64,000 bases of DNA from an uncultured Lactococcus sp. (GCF_934191625.1 NZ_CAKPUG010000003.1:317624-381623); one strand, 5' to 3'. Counted from the stretch's first letter, positions 1-9,204 are shown. The notes: generated from the letters alone by a model not told the origin. Numbers and translations are program-made.

Positions 1-740
1 AAGTAATTAGAAAGCCCAGTATAGATGCTTTCAATAATCAGTAAAATAGCGAGAACGATTTGCACAAGCAATAAAAAGCGAGCAACAAGTTGTGCATTAA
101 CATTAGGCTGGAGTATGTAGAAAAGAATGCCGACAAAAATGCTAAGAAGAATTACCGTAAAGCCCCAAGCAAAATTTCCGATACTTTTTCGTAATTTATT
201 GAACAGAAGTGCACCTGAAAGACCAAGTAACAAAAGTTGCACACTCAAGGTCAATACAACTAAAAAGATACGAATATTGCTATAAATTTCAGCAGGAACT
301 TGACTTATCGTAAAAAAGCCAAAGATAAATGTGAGGATAAGATAAATCCCTGAAAGTCCAAATGTCCATCCTCTCAAGGTGGATAATTCCATTGTCCACT
401 GCTTTTCTAAGAAAATTCTTATGAGACCAGCATAAGCAATTATTGCTAAAACATTGAAGAGCGGCGTTGGACTTAATCCATGCCCAACCACAACACCTGT
501 TTCGAGGACAAAAATTAGAAAGAGCATTAAAAACAAAAGTGCTGTTTTCCAAGTGCTTTTTCTACCACTTTGTGTGGAAATGATATAAACCATAATCAAT
601 ATCGGAGCTACAAGTAATAAAACAGAACTTAAGTTTTCATAAAGTTTGCGTTGACTTAAGGACAAGAGCACATCAAAGGTCAGAGTCACGCCCAGCAAGC
701 CATAAATCACCCTCGATACATTTAATTCAATCTTCTTCAC
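1..740 (-). CDS. Multi-pass membrane protein, 3' end outside window
   Basis: An open frame runs from a GTG at 738-740 to the first base of the window, giving about 246 residues with no stop. The start is supported by a GGGGAG ribosome site about 8 bases upstream; the protein begins MKKIELNVSRVIYG. The translation alternates hydrophobic helices with short polar loops, at least six to seven membrane segments in what is visible. I do not recognise the family. Because the stop lies outside the window, the C-terminus and total length are unknown. Confidence 0.7.
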   Translation of the reverse strand, partial: MKKIELNVSRVIYGLLGVTLTFDVLLSLSQRKLYENLSSVLLLVAPILIMVYIISTQSGRKSTWKTALLFLMLFLIFVLETGVVVGHGLSPTPLFNVLAIIAYAGLIRIFLEKQWTMELSTLRGWTFGLSGIYLILTFIFGFFTISQVPAEIYSNIRIFLVVLTLSVQLLLLGLSGALLFNKLRKSIGNFAWGFTVILLSIFVGILFYILQPNVNAQLVARFLLLVQIVLAILLIIESIYTGLSNY

Positions 741-1056
741 TGCTAAACTCCCCTACTTTTACTTCTGTATTTTGACGAGATTTAGAGCATATCATTTTTT
801 AGAAAAGCATACTATTCCCTTTCATATGTCTCATAAATCCCTCCTACTTGCATCTATTATAACTTAAACGAGTTGATTGTTCAATTTAATCCTTTTTTAA
901 CTTTAAGTATATCTTATTCTCCTTTTTGAAGAAAAATTGCTTTCTTATTTGAGCTTTCTCTTTTTTTACACAGCTCCCTGTTCACTTCAGGTACAACATG
1001 ATATAATAATTCAGATAATTCATTTGTTTCTTAACAAAAAATTTAGAGGTAGAAAT

Positions 1057-2403
1057 ATGAGAACCAAAACTCGTAAAATAGCTTATAATTTAGGAAAGTC
1101 AATGTTAGTGGTCCTTTCCAATACCGTTATCATGGTCCCCTTCTTACTTTTTCTTAGTTTAAATGATGGAATAACCGAACGTTCTGTTTTGCCTTTCGCT
1201 TTATACTATACTTGTCGTATTCTGGGCGTCTTTCTGATACGGGCCATTAAAAATACTATTTCTAGCTTAGAACTGCTTATTCTATCTCTATATACAGGAC
1301 TTACGGGATCTGTGTTTGCTTTTATGGGTTCTTTAAATTCTTGGTTATATCTGCCCGCAGGTATTCTTATTGGGTTAAGTGCCTCATGGCTTCCTACAGC
1401 GACAGTTACACTTAATCACTTTCAGCCAAATACGGAAAGGAAAACTTCATATCCTCTTCTTATCTTGGCTTTAATCGCTTTATTTACGGGATTAACTCTT
1501 CCAGGAGTTTTAGGACTTTCCTTTTCATTTGGCTTATATATTTTGTTTTATACCATAGCCCTTATATACGCCTATGAGGCAGCAAATAAGGAGGTCCTCA
1601 CCAATAAAATGAAACCCGAAAATGCTCTCTATCTCTCCAAAAAAGACCTCTTTATTTTTACAGGGCTCTGCCTCCTTTTAATATTATTACGTGCTGGGAG
1701 ACTTTTAAGTTCCGCCTTAGCCATTGGTGTATCCTTGATTGGCTTTAGCTTTTTCTTTGGTTTTCTTATCTACAAGACAAAAAAAGATTATCGTAATTAT
1801 CAGATTCCCCTTTCCTTAAATGTTTTAACTTTTCTTAATGGTGCGATTGGTAATTTTCTATTTCTGTTTGGCTCTCTCTATGTCATCAATATCTTTGGCA
1901 AAGGTTCAGAAAATCTTTTATTGTACTTGCCTTATGCTTTAGGAATGGTCGTAGCATTAGCTACTTATAAAAAAATTACTCCCTTGGTACCGCACATGGA
2001 TAACTTCATTTTATTGGGCCTAGGGTTTGGCTTATTTATGATGCTGGCACCTTCTGCTTTGAGTTTTGGTTTTTTCTTATTAAGCTATGGTCATTTTCTC
2101 CTCAATAAATGGCTGAATAACCAGTATTTCATGATGCTACACATACCAGAAGACCACCGTATCCTTCTAAAAAATACAACACAAAAAAAGGGTTCCTTAA
2201 TCCATCAATTCTTTCTCATTCTTTTCCTATTACTCCTTACGGAGAAGCAGAATAATTCACAATCATTTTTCTTACAATTAATTAACCCACAATCACCACA
2301 TTTGACTGCTGCACATATTTTTTACGTGTTAACTCTACTTTCTATTGGCGGTTTTCTTATTCTCATAGCCCTTTACATTTACTTAAAGCACCGTAAAATA
2401 TAA
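1057..2403 (+). CDS. MFS-like multi-pass membrane protein
   Basis: A 448-residue protein of about 12 hydrophobic segments, starting MRTKTRKIAYNLGKS. I chose the ATG at 1057 because an AGAGGT ribosome site sits 6 bases upstream; the frame is open from 937, but that longer version has no ribosome site. The layout, a short basic N-terminus, paired helix bundles and a basic loop near the middle, suggests a major-facilitator-type carrier. No substrate can be read from the sequence. It stands alone on the plus strand and converges on hrtA over a shared terminator. Confidence 0.7.
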   Translation: MRTKTRKIAYNLGKSMLVVLSNTVIMVPFLLFLSLNDGITERSVLPFALYYTCRILGVFLIRAIKNTISSLELLILSLYTGLTGSVFAFMGSLNSWLYLPAGILIGLSASWLPTATVTLNHFQPNTERKTSYPLLILALIALFTGLTLPGVLGLSFSFGLYILFYTIALIYAYEAANKEVLTNKMKPENALYLSKKDLFIFTGLCLLLILLRAGRLLSSALAIGVSLIGFSFFFGFLIYKTKKDYRNYQIPLSLNVLTFLNGAIGNFLFLFGSLYVINIFGKGSENLLLYLPYALGMVVALATYKKITPLVPHMDNFILLGLGFGLFMMLAPSALSFGFFLLSYGHFLLNKWLNNQYFMMLHIPEDHRILLKNTTQKKGSLIHQFFLILFLLLLTEKQNNSQSFFLQLINPQSPHLTAAHIFYVLTLLSIGGFLILIALYIYLKHRKI

Positions 2404-2408
2404 ACCAT

Positions 2409-2436
2409 AAAAAATGAGGGAAGTTCCCTCATTTTT
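2409..2436. terminator. Bidirectional intrinsic terminator
   Basis: The arms AAAATGAGGGAA and TTCCCTCATTTTT are flanked by A and T runs, so the hairpin can end the membrane-protein gene on the plus strand and the hrtRBA transcript on the minus strand. Confidence 0.85.
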
Positions 2437-2448
2437 GTGTATCTAACT

Positions 2449-3129
2449 TTAATAATTATCTACCTTAAAAAGGTTCCCATCCTCAATACGATATACGCTA
2501 TCACTATTTTTAATCATGCGCGAATCATGCGTCACCATAATGGTAGCTTTATTTTTTTCATGTGCTTCTTTTCTCAAAATATCCACAACTTGATAAGCTC
2601 TTTCTGTATCTAGACTAGCTGTCGGTTCATCAGCTAAAATTAAGCTTGGGTCATTATAGAGTGCGCGCGTGATTGCAACACGTTGACGTTCACCACCAGA
2701 GAGTTCTCCGGGATATTTATCTTCTAGCTCTAAAATATCTAGGGCTTCGAGCATTTCATTTATTTTTTCTCGATGGCCTTTATTTTTATTTATCTTATCT
2801 ACAAGTTTCAGTTGTTCTTTGACAGTCAAATAAGGAATAAGATTCGAGGCTTGTAAGATAAACCCAACTTCTTTAAATCTTACTTTCGAACGTTCTTTTT
2901 CTGACAGTTTATTAAAGTCAATCGTATTAATTCTTGTTGTACCTGTTGTTGAAGATTGAAGCCCTCCCGCTATTGTCAGGAAAGTACTTTTACCAGATCC
3001 TGAAGGTCCAATGATTGAGATAAATTCTCCAGCTTGCACCCGTAGGTCAATTCCTTTCAAGGCTTGAACTTCTGTTCGTCCTTTACCAAAGCTTTTTGTA
3101 ACTTTGTCCATATATAGAATATCTTTCAT
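2449..3129 (-). CDS. hrtA: Heme efflux ABC transporter ATPase HrtA
   Basis: A 226-residue ABC ATPase with a complete motif set: Walker A GPSGSGKST at 41-49, Q-loop at 93, signature LSGGE at 143-147, Walker B LILADEP around 163-169 and the switch histidine at 201. Its start follows a GGAGGG site that overlaps the end of hrtB, so the two are translationally linked. Together with the FtsX-type permease and the TetR-type regulator upstream it reproduces the Lactococcus lactis hrtRBA operon, which exports excess heme. The heme assignment rests mainly on the regulator and its operator. Confidence 0.88.
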   Translation of the reverse strand: MKDILYMDKVTKSFGKGRTEVQALKGIDLRVQAGEFISIIGPSGSGKSTFLTIAGGLQSSTTGTTRINTIDFNKLSEKERSKVRFKEVGFILQASNLIPYLTVKEQLKLVDKINKNKGHREKINEMLEALDILELEDKYPGELSGGERQRVAITRALYNDPSLILADEPTASLDTERAYQVVDILRKEAHEKNKATIMVTHDSRMIKNSDSVYRIEDGNLFKVDNY

Positions 3130-3130
3130 T

Positions 3131-4204
3131 TTACCCTCCTATCGCTTGAGTCGGATCAATTTTTCTAATTGTATACAGTGAAAATACTGACCCTAGTATA
3201 GACACAACAATCAATATGAGACCATAAATTGTCCAAATAGAAAAATCAATTGCAAACGGCATAGCTTGTGGGAGCACAAAGCTTGTGAGATAACTTCCTC
3301 CAAAGGCTACACCAACTCCAACCAATGCTAACCAGAAACTTTGCCATAGAATAGATTTCATGATAAGGAAGTTTGAAATCCCTTGCGCCTTCATAATACC
3401 AAAGATCGGAACTTTTTGTAGTGTGATGACATACATAAAGACGGCAATAATCAACAGCACAATCAAGAATAAGAAATAAATCATCGCATTCAGTGTTGTT
3501 TTCTGTGCGGAGTAGCCAGGAATGCTATTGATAAGTTCAGAAGTTGTAATAACTTTTAATTTATCAGCGCTTGCCCCCTTCAAGGTTACTTTATCCGATT
3601 TTACAATGACACCGTTAACAGAATCATCTGCCACTGCTGCATTCATGTTTTTAATTGCGGAAAGTGTAGCAAATGAACTATAGACGACAGGGGTTGCTGA
3701 ATAGTAAGTCGCTTTGGCAATGCCAACAACTTTTAACTCTGTATCGTTATTTCCGACCTTTAGCTTGTCTCCAACTTTATAACCTTTGTCTGCCAGGTTT
3801 TCTGGGATAATGATTTCTTTTTTATTTTCTGAAAAGTTGGCACCATCCTCTACACTTGGTAGAATATCAGATTCTTTTGGTAGAGCCATGACTGTTATAT
3901 TTTCTCTTTTATTCTCTCCTTGGTTAATCGAAGTTGAAAATATCGAAACGGGAGACAATTCTTTTCCTTCAACATTGTCTAACTCTGCTTTTGAAATTTG
4001 AGAAGCTGACAAAATGTTATTCGAACTATCGGAAAGAACAATCTTCTCTGCATTCCAATCCACTACGGCTTGTTTAAACTGGCTTGCAAGACCCGTTGAT
4101 AGTCCGGACAATATGAAAACAACATAAGAAACTAAAAATATGATTGTTGCAATCAAAGTGTACCTTGTCTTGTAATAAAATATTTCTTTAAGTGATAAAA
4201 ACAT
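3131..4204 (-). CDS. hrtB: Heme efflux ABC transporter permease HrtB (FtsX family)
   Basis: A 357-residue MacB/FtsX-type permease. One membrane segment lies near residues 16-38, followed by a large extracytoplasmic domain (about 40-235) and three C-terminal segments. This is the usual topology for permeases that move substrates from the membrane rather than the cytoplasm. It lies between hrtR and hrtA with almost no spacing, as in the lactococcal heme-efflux operon. An AAGGAG site precedes the ATG at 4204. A different exported hydrophobic molecule is possible, but the paired regulator argues for heme. Confidence 0.87.
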   Translation of the reverse strand: MFLSLKEIFYYKTRYTLIATIIFLVSYVVFILSGLSTGLASQFKQAVVDWNAEKIVLSDSSNNILSASQISKAELDNVEGKELSPVSIFSTSINQGENKRENITVMALPKESDILPSVEDGANFSENKKEIIIPENLADKGYKVGDKLKVGNNDTELKVVGIAKATYYSATPVVYSSFATLSAIKNMNAAVADDSVNGVIVKSDKVTLKGASADKLKVITTSELINSIPGYSAQKTTLNAMIYFLFLIVLLIIAVFMYVITLQKVPIFGIMKAQGISNFLIMKSILWQSFWLALVGVGVAFGGSYLTSFVLPQAMPFAIDFSIWTIYGLILIVVSILGSVFSLYTIRKIDPTQAIGG

Positions 4205-4239
4205 AACACAACTCCTTGAAGAACTTTTCGTTCTCTTCT

Positions 4240-4803
4240 TTATTGATGATTTTGATTGCCTGAGAGGCCGTTCATAATCACGGCGATTTCACTGTCATAG
4301 TGTGCCACAAACTCTTGATCGCTCCACTCTTCTGAAAATAGTCTATAAACAAGATCGTGCACAACTGCTTTAACCACGGAAATCATTGGCGAAACAGGCT
4401 CTTTACTTACAAAGGTTTGAGGATTATACTTCTTCCAAGCTAAAGTCAATTCGTGATTCCAATCTAAAAAGCGATATTTGTAGATAGCATAATTTTCATT
4501 ATGCACAAGTTCCTTAAGTAATAAATGTTTATATTCATCTAACGCTTTTCCAAGCGGATATTTTTTAATCATTTCTAAGAAAAGCTGATGTAGCTCACTT
4601 GTCTCTTGAGATAGGATATACATATAGCACTCCGTTAAATCTTCAAAATATTGATAAAAACTCCCTCGTGGAATATCTAAACTTTGCACAATATTTCTAA
4701 CCGTTGCTTGATGAAAGGGTTTATCTGCAAACTCTGTCTTACAAGCCGCATAGATGCGTTGCTTTTTTTCTTCTGGAAGCTTAAGATATGTAGCTCTAGG
4801 CAC
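4240..4803 (-). CDS. hrtR: Heme-sensing TetR-family repressor HrtR
   Basis: A 187-residue TetR-type regulator with an N-terminal helix-turn-helix (about residues 31-53, ending IPRGSFYQYF). I start it at the GTG of 4801-4803, which has a GAGGAGGG site 6 bases upstream; the longer ATG start at 4842 would read through the operator. With this start His72 and His149 fall exactly at the two axial heme ligands known for L. lactis HrtR. When heme binds, HrtR releases DNA and the efflux pump is made. It is the first gene of hrtR-hrtB-hrtA. Confidence 0.92.
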   Translation of the reverse strand: MPRATYLKLPEEKKQRIYAACKTEFADKPFHQATVRNIVQSLDIPRGSFYQYFEDLTECYMYILSQETSELHQLFLEMIKKYPLGKALDEYKHLLLKELVHNENYAIYKYRFLDWNHELTLAWKKYNPQTFVSKEPVSPMISVVKAVVHDLVYRLFSEEWSDQEFVAHYDSEIAVIMNGLSGNQNHQ

Positions 4804-4827
4804 TTTATTCCCTCCTCTGCCCTCAAA

Positions 4828-4842
4828 ATGACACCGTGTCAC
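4828..4842. promoter_or_regulatory. HrtR operator
   Basis: The 15-mer ATGACACCGTGTCAC lies 25 bases upstream of the hrtR start. It matches the published L. lactis HrtR operator ATGACACAGTGTCAT apart from the A after the central C and the last base, and keeps most of the dyad symmetry. This supports autoregulation of hrtRBA. Confidence 0.82.
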
Positions 4843-5010
4843 TTTAAAATAAATTTTACCAGTTTAAACTTAAGGAGTCAAATATAGTGTATTAAGTCTT
4901 CTTTAAAAAATTTTATATTTAGACTTTTATAAAATTTACGAGTTGAATACCTTGCAAAAGGTAATAATAATCTGTAGAATAAAAGTATAAATAACAAGGA
5001 GGTATTTTTT

Positions 5011-5214
5011 ATGGTCGACAGAGGTACAACAGACAAACTCAAAGGTAATGCAAAAGAAGTTGTTGGTGATGTTACAGGTGACAACAAGAAAAAAGCTGAA
5101 GGCATCCTTGATAAAACTATCGGTAAGGTGAAGGAAGTTGCTGCAGACATTAAAGATGCATCAGAAGATGCAGTAGATAATGCTAAAGAAAAACTTGATC
5201 ATCACAAAAAATAA
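5011..5214 (+). CDS. CsbD-family stress protein
   Basis: A 67-residue, highly charged protein starting MVDRGTTDKLKGNAKEVVG, with the repeated pattern of lysine, glycine and valine typical of the CsbD family. These small soluble proteins are induced by general or envelope stress in many bacteria; no biochemical activity is established. An AAGGAGG site lies 8 bases before the ATG. It is monocistronic, divergent from hrtR, and ends at a perfect terminator palindrome. Confidence 0.88.
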   Translation: MVDRGTTDKLKGNAKEVVGDVTGDNKKKAEGILDKTIGKVKEVAADIKDASEDAVDNAKEKLDHHKK

Positions 5215-5247
5215 AAGAAACACTGTGTACACAGTGTTTCTTTTTTA
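5214..5247 (+). terminator. Perfect-palindrome terminator after the CsbD gene
   Basis: Bases 5214-5243 form a perfect 30-nt palindrome (AAAGAAACACTGTGT and its complement) followed by T residues. Its centre contains ACACAGTGT, the same core as the HrtR operator; a strong terminator is the simpler reading. Confidence 0.85.
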
Positions 5248-5256
5248 TTAATCTTC

Positions 5257-5610
5257 TTAGTTTGGCAAAGACAAAATTATTTTAAACAAGTCGCCATCAG
5301 TTTCTAAAAGGAAACGTCCATTAGGGGCTTTCATAATCAACTGAGCTATAGCTAGCCCTAGGCCTGATCCGGGTGTATTTCTCGATAAATCACCTCTTTT
5401 AAAGCGTTGCGACAATTCTTGACTATTTTCACCAAGCACTTCGCGCGAAATACTTTTAAAGATTAATTCGATTGTATCGTTTTCACTTTTGTGACCATAG
5501 ATATAAACTCTAGATTTTTTCAGCTTTTTTTAAATAAAGTGCAACCGCTCACATATTTCTTTATCATCATCCACAATTAGGACGGTATAATTAATCTTTC
5601 CCTCATTTCT
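5257..5610 (-). pseudogene. Collapsed two-component system (response regulator start joined to kinase end)
   Basis: Reading the minus strand from about 5605, one frame gives KINYTVLIVDDDKEICERL, the start of a response regulator with its acidic cluster. A TAA follows at 5530-5532. The same frame continues into the end of a histidine-kinase ATPase domain, with TPGSGLGLAIAQ as the G2 box, stopping at 5257. The receiver domain, output domain and most of the kinase are missing. No start codon is evident for the regulator piece. This looks like one internal deletion through a regulator-kinase pair. Confidence 0.75.
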
Positions 5611-5741
5611 ACTTCAAACCTTCAGTATAGCAGAAAGTTATTAACATTTTTCAGCTTGTTTTATTAATATTTTCTTAATTTTTTAGTGGAAAAAGCATAA
5701 AATAAAAAGTACGTATTCGAAGTTGTACTTTTTTCCTACTT

Positions 5742-6530
5742 TTACTGTATAATTTTTTCAATCTCCGACAGCACAGCTTTCTCTCTGTTACTCCCTATAA
5801 TCTTCCCTGCTATTGCTTTCGCTTGTTCATTGGCATTTGCTACGGCATAAGAATAACCGGCCAATTCCAACATTTCAAGATCATTATTAGCATCACCAAA
5901 AGCTGCTAAATATTCAGGCGAAAGTTCAAGTTCTTGCAAAACTTTCTCAAGGGCTGCACCTTTATTACTGCCTTCGAGGACAATATCTAGATAGATATTC
6001 CCACTTGTCACCGCTTTTATACCTTTTTTAAAACGATTGTTCAATGTTGTTGTGACAGCAGTTAATTCTGCTTCTGGAATAATTGTAGCAAATTTAACCA
6101 CAGTATCTTTGGGTAACTTATCAAAGGAAGAAATAAGCTCCAATTTTTCGTAATATTTATGGGCGAAAGTTTTAAACTCTTCTGAAACGCTCTCTAAGGT
6201 ATAGGCGCTCTTAGCACCACACACGACAACAGAAATCTGCAGCTCTTCAAGTAAATCAAGGACTTGTCTTACCTCTTTTGAGCCAAAACTTGCGACCATT
6301 TCCATCTCATCATTGATTGTGATAATTCCACCATTTTCAGAGATGAAAATAATATCTTTCGTGTCTGAAAAATATTCCTTTAACTTGAAGTACTGGTTGC
6401 CACTCGCCACAATGAAGCGAATTCCTTTGGCATTCATTTTTTGTTGGAGAATAGAGAAGTACTTTTTATCATAAGTGGATTTTTCATCCAAGAAAGTGCC
6501 GTCCATATCTGTTGCAATAGCTGTAATCAT
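5742..6530 (-). CDS. Cof-type HAD-superfamily phosphatase
   Basis: A 262-residue HAD hydrolase of the Cof (IIB) type. Motif I, DMDGTFLDE, lies at 8-16 with the nucleophile and acid aspartates. A cap domain occupies the middle, and the C-terminal GDANNDLEML carries the metal-binding aspartates. Such enzymes dephosphorylate sugar phosphates, flavin or pyridoxal phosphates, and the true substrate is rarely predictable. A GAGGAG site precedes the ATG at 6530. It is a single-gene unit. Confidence 0.88.
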   Translation of the reverse strand: MITAIATDMDGTFLDEKSTYDKKYFSILQQKMNAKGIRFIVASGNQYFKLKEYFSDTKDIIFISENGGIITINDEMEMVASFGSKEVRQVLDLLEELQISVVVCGAKSAYTLESVSEEFKTFAHKYYEKLELISSFDKLPKDTVVKFATIIPEAELTAVTTTLNNRFKKGIKAVTSGNIYLDIVLEGSNKGAALEKVLQELELSPEYLAAFGDANNDLEMLELAGYSYAVANANEQAKAIAGKIIGSNREKAVLSEIEKIIQ

Positions 6531-6709
6531 TTTTATTTACTCCTCAGTGTTCTGCTTCTATTTTAGCAAAATTTAATTTTTTCTGTTAGTTATATTTGTT
6601 CTCCAAGTTAATTCAGTTGTTTTCCTAAAATAAATTTGTTAGAATTTTCAACAGACTGTAAAAAGTCATTTTAAAAATAGAAAGAACTAAAAAGGAAAAA
6701 TACTCTCAT

Positions 6710-8428
6710 ATGAAACGAACAATACAGATATTGCTCATTTTTTTTACCGCTTTTTTAGGATTGATGCTCCATACAGAACACGCATCTGCTGCAGAATTAA
6801 GCAATACTAATTTTGTCGATAGTCTCAAATTTTCAAATACTCAATTGGCACAAGGTCAGACGACTTCTGTCAGAGTTGAGTTTAGTAGCAAAGATAATTT
6901 CAAGGTAAAAGCTGGTGACACTATTACCTTCACACTACCTCCCGAACTACAAGGAATGACCGAAAATGATGGTTCTCCTCGGAAAATCTCTTTAGGTGAA
7001 TTGGGTGAAGCCTTAATCTATAAAGACCAAGTTATTGCTACCTTTAATGAAAAAGTTAACTACCTTGAACATGTCAAAGGCTATTTTAATTTTGGCTTAC
7101 AAGCAACAAGAACTAAGAACCCTAATGATACGAGTATCAAAACAAATTTAAATACAACTGCAACAGCCCAAGAACTTACCATTCATGGGGACCCAGGAGA
7201 CTCTGGACAAATAGGTACTCTCCCCTTCTTTTGGAAGAGTGGAGATATGCTTGGTGAAAAAGGAAAAGTACGCTGGTTTGTCAATGCTAATATGACCAAA
7301 GAAGAACTCTCAAGTGATATAGTGTTAACAGATACGCACGGGCCGGGACAAAAACTTGATGCTCAATCATTTAGCGTTAATATTGAAAATAATTTAGGAA
7401 ATTTCCATGTTACTGGCGATGAATTTGTCGCCAAGGGTTATGGCAGTATAAAAGTCCTTCCAGATGACTCTTTTATCATTACAATTAAGCATGAGCATGC
7501 ACGAATGGCTTCTTTTAGCTTCATGTATAATACAATCATCACTAACAATACTATCAAATCCTTTACCAACACTTGCAATGTTAACTACCAACCCTATGGT
7601 CAGGAAACACTTCAAGATCAAGGCACTTCTGAGGTTGTAAACCTTTTTGCAGATGGTGATGCCAACGGTGAGCAAGGTATCAAGGAAGCATCAGAAGAAA
7701 CGCTTGAAAGCAACTTTGAAGAACTCGAAGAAATTCCTGCCATCGAATCTGAAAATGCTAACTCTTCGGTGACAGAAAACCAAGTTGACCAAACAGCAGA
7801 AAAAAATCAAGTCGAAGTAAATGCATCTCCTACTCAGGAAGTTGAGGTTGATGAATCAGAAGAACTTGAAGAAATTCCTGCCATCGAATCTGAAAATGCT
7901 AGCTCTTCGGTAACAGAAAACCAAGTCGACCAAACAGCAGAAAAAAATCAAGTTGAAGTAAATGTAGCTCCTACTCAGGAAGTTGAGGTTGATGAATCAG
8001 AAGAACTCGAAGAAATTCCTGCCATCGAATCCGAAAATGCTAACTCTTCGGTAACAGAAAACCAAGTCGACCAAACAGCAGAAAAAAACCAAGTCGAAGT
8101 AAATGTAGCTCCTACTCAAGAAGTTGAGGTTGATAAATCCAAAAATATTGTAGAGATTCAACACCCTCAGCTGGAGAAAGGAAAAGCCAAATTATTAGAG
8201 AAAAATACGACTCAAAAGATAAATAGAGAGACAACTGAAGTAAAAGTAAATACTTCAAATAGCTCAACAGCAACAACTATAACTCCTTCAGCCAAAGTAG
8301 AAAAAAAAGCTAGCAGTGCACTCCCAAAAACAGGAGAAAATAGTGATCTTATCTCTATTATTGCTGGCTTACTGCTTTTCTTACTATTACTTGTAACTCT
8401 TTCGCTATACCGAAATAGACAAGCATAA
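6710..8428 (+). CDS. LPXTG-anchored surface protein with triplicated acidic repeat
   Basis: A 572-residue cell-wall protein. Residues 1-28 form a signal peptide ending HASAA. About residues 30-310 resemble the adhesive N-terminal domains of MSCRAMM-type proteins. About residues 335-480 form an acidic stalk with three near-identical 47-residue repeats. The C-terminus has LPKTGEN, a hydrophobic span and a basic RNRQA tail, the sortase A signal. The ligand is unknown. Its start follows a weak AAAGGA site. It is monocistronic, with a terminator directly downstream. Confidence 0.87.
   Translation: MKRTIQILLIFFTAFLGLMLHTEHASAAELSNTNFVDSLKFSNTQLAQGQTTSVRVEFSSKDNFKVKAGDTITFTLPPELQGMTENDGSPRKISLGELGEALIYKDQVIATFNEKVNYLEHVKGYFNFGLQATRTKNPNDTSIKTNLNTTATAQELTIHGDPGDSGQIGTLPFFWKSGDMLGEKGKVRWFVNANMTKEELSSDIVLTDTHGPGQKLDAQSFSVNIENNLGNFHVTGDEFVAKGYGSIKVLPDDSFIITIKHEHARMASFSFMYNTIITNNTIKSFTNTCNVNYQPYGQETLQDQGTSEVVNLFADGDANGEQGIKEASEETLESNFEELEEIPAIESENANSSVTENQVDQTAEKNQVEVNASPTQEVEVDESEELEEIPAIESENASSSVTENQVDQTAEKNQVEVNVAPTQEVEVDESEELEEIPAIESENANSSVTENQVDQTAEKNQVEVNVAPTQEVEVDKSKNIVEIQHPQLEKGKAKLLEKNTTQKINRETTEVKVNTSNSSTATTITPSAKVEKKASSALPKTGENSDLISIIAGLLLFLLLLVTLSLYRNRQA
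7718..8140 (+). repeat. Three direct 141-bp repeats in the surface-protein stalk
   Basis: Copies begin near 7718, 7859 and 8000 at exactly 141-bp spacing. Each encodes a 47-residue unit with LEEIPAIESENA and VTENQVDQTAEKNQVEVN. They differ at only a few bases, so copy number probably changes by slippage or recombination. Confidence 0.9.
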
Positions 8429-8431
8429 AAT

Positions 8432-8465
8432 AAAAAATGCCCTCATTAACGAGGCATTTTTTATT
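8432..8465 (+). terminator. Terminator of the LPXTG surface-protein gene
   Basis: A hairpin AAAAAATGCCCTC attaac GAGGCATTTTTT with T residues follows the stop codon of the LPXTG gene. Confidence 0.8.
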
Positions 8466-8498
8466 ATCATACTTACAAGAAACGGTACTTCAAAGTTT

Positions 8499-8530
8499 AA
8501 AAGAGCAGATAACCAAAATCTGCTCTTTTA
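8499..8530. terminator. Terminator downstream of the aquaporin gene
   Basis: Arms AAAAGAGCAGAT and ATCTGCTCTTTT around a 7-base loop. On the minus strand this ends the aquaporin transcript; the flanking A and T runs allow either direction. Confidence 0.8.
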
Positions 8531-8538
8531 TAACTATG

Positions 8539-9204
8539 TTACTCTTCGCTACCCATGAATTTAGCAGCTACTGCAGCAATTGCCGCTCCCACTAATGGTG
8601 CCAATAAGTAGACCCAATAGTGTGACAAGGCTGTACCACCTGCAAAGATAGCAGGACCAAAACTACGTGCTGGATTCAATGAACCACCCGTTAAGTTTAA
8701 AGCTACAATAATCAAAAATGCTAAAGCTAAGCCAATAGCAATTGGTGCTAAGCCTGCATTACCATATTTTTCACTAGTAACCATTAAAATAACAAACACA
8801 AACAAGAAGGTAATGATAGCTTCAAACAAGAAAGCTTCTCCTGCTGTGATATTTGGAAAGTCAGTTTGCCCAAAACCATCTTTAGGAAGGTTCAAAGCTT
8901 TAATAAAGATTGACAATACTGCAGAAGCAGCGAGCGCACCTACAAATTGTGAAACAACATAAGCAATACCATCTTTAATTGCCAAACGTTTGTTAATCAT
9001 CATGGCAAGTGAAACAGCCGGATTAAAATGTCCTCCTGAAACACCACCTACAGCGCAAGCCATAATCGTTACAGCCAAACCAAATGCCAAACCAATTCCT
9101 AAGTAACCAATAGCAGTTTCTCCATTATTAGCAATAGCTACTGTACCTGTACCTAAAAACACAAGAACAAAAGTTCCGATAAATTCTGCAAAATATTTTC
9201 TCAT
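8539..9204 (-). CDS. Aquaporin (MIP family)
   Basis: A 221-residue major intrinsic protein with six membrane segments and both NPA boxes: GGHFNPAVSL after helix 2 and GGSLNPARSFGPA after helix 5. The arginine after the second NPA belongs to the selectivity filter. The second box lacks the NPARD form of glycerol facilitators, so a water-type channel is more likely. I start it at 9204 (MRKYFAEFIG), which has a GAAAGGA site; the longer frame from 9273 lacks one. It is a single gene. Confidence 0.88.
   Translation of the reverse strand: MRKYFAEFIGTFVLVFLGTGTVAIANNGETAIGYLGIGLAFGLAVTIMACAVGGVSGGHFNPAVSLAMMINKRLAIKDGIAYVVSQFVGALAASAVLSIFIKALNLPKDGFGQTDFPNITAGEAFLFEAIITFLFVFVILMVTSEKYGNAGLAPIAIGLALAFLIIVALNLTGGSLNPARSFGPAIFAGGTALSHYWVYLLAPLVGAAIAAVAAKFMGSEE

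Noticed and set aside
289..552. 87-codon minus-strand frame near the window start
   Set aside because: It lies in another frame of the long open membrane-protein gene 1-740, which has a ribosome site and coherent hydrophobic helices.
4842..4842. ATG start for HrtR
   Set aside because: It would translate through the operator and ribosome site; the GTG at 4803 restores the known length and heme-ligand numbering.
6640..6660. CodY box before the LPXTG gene
   Set aside because: Only about half of the consensus matches; AT-rich background.
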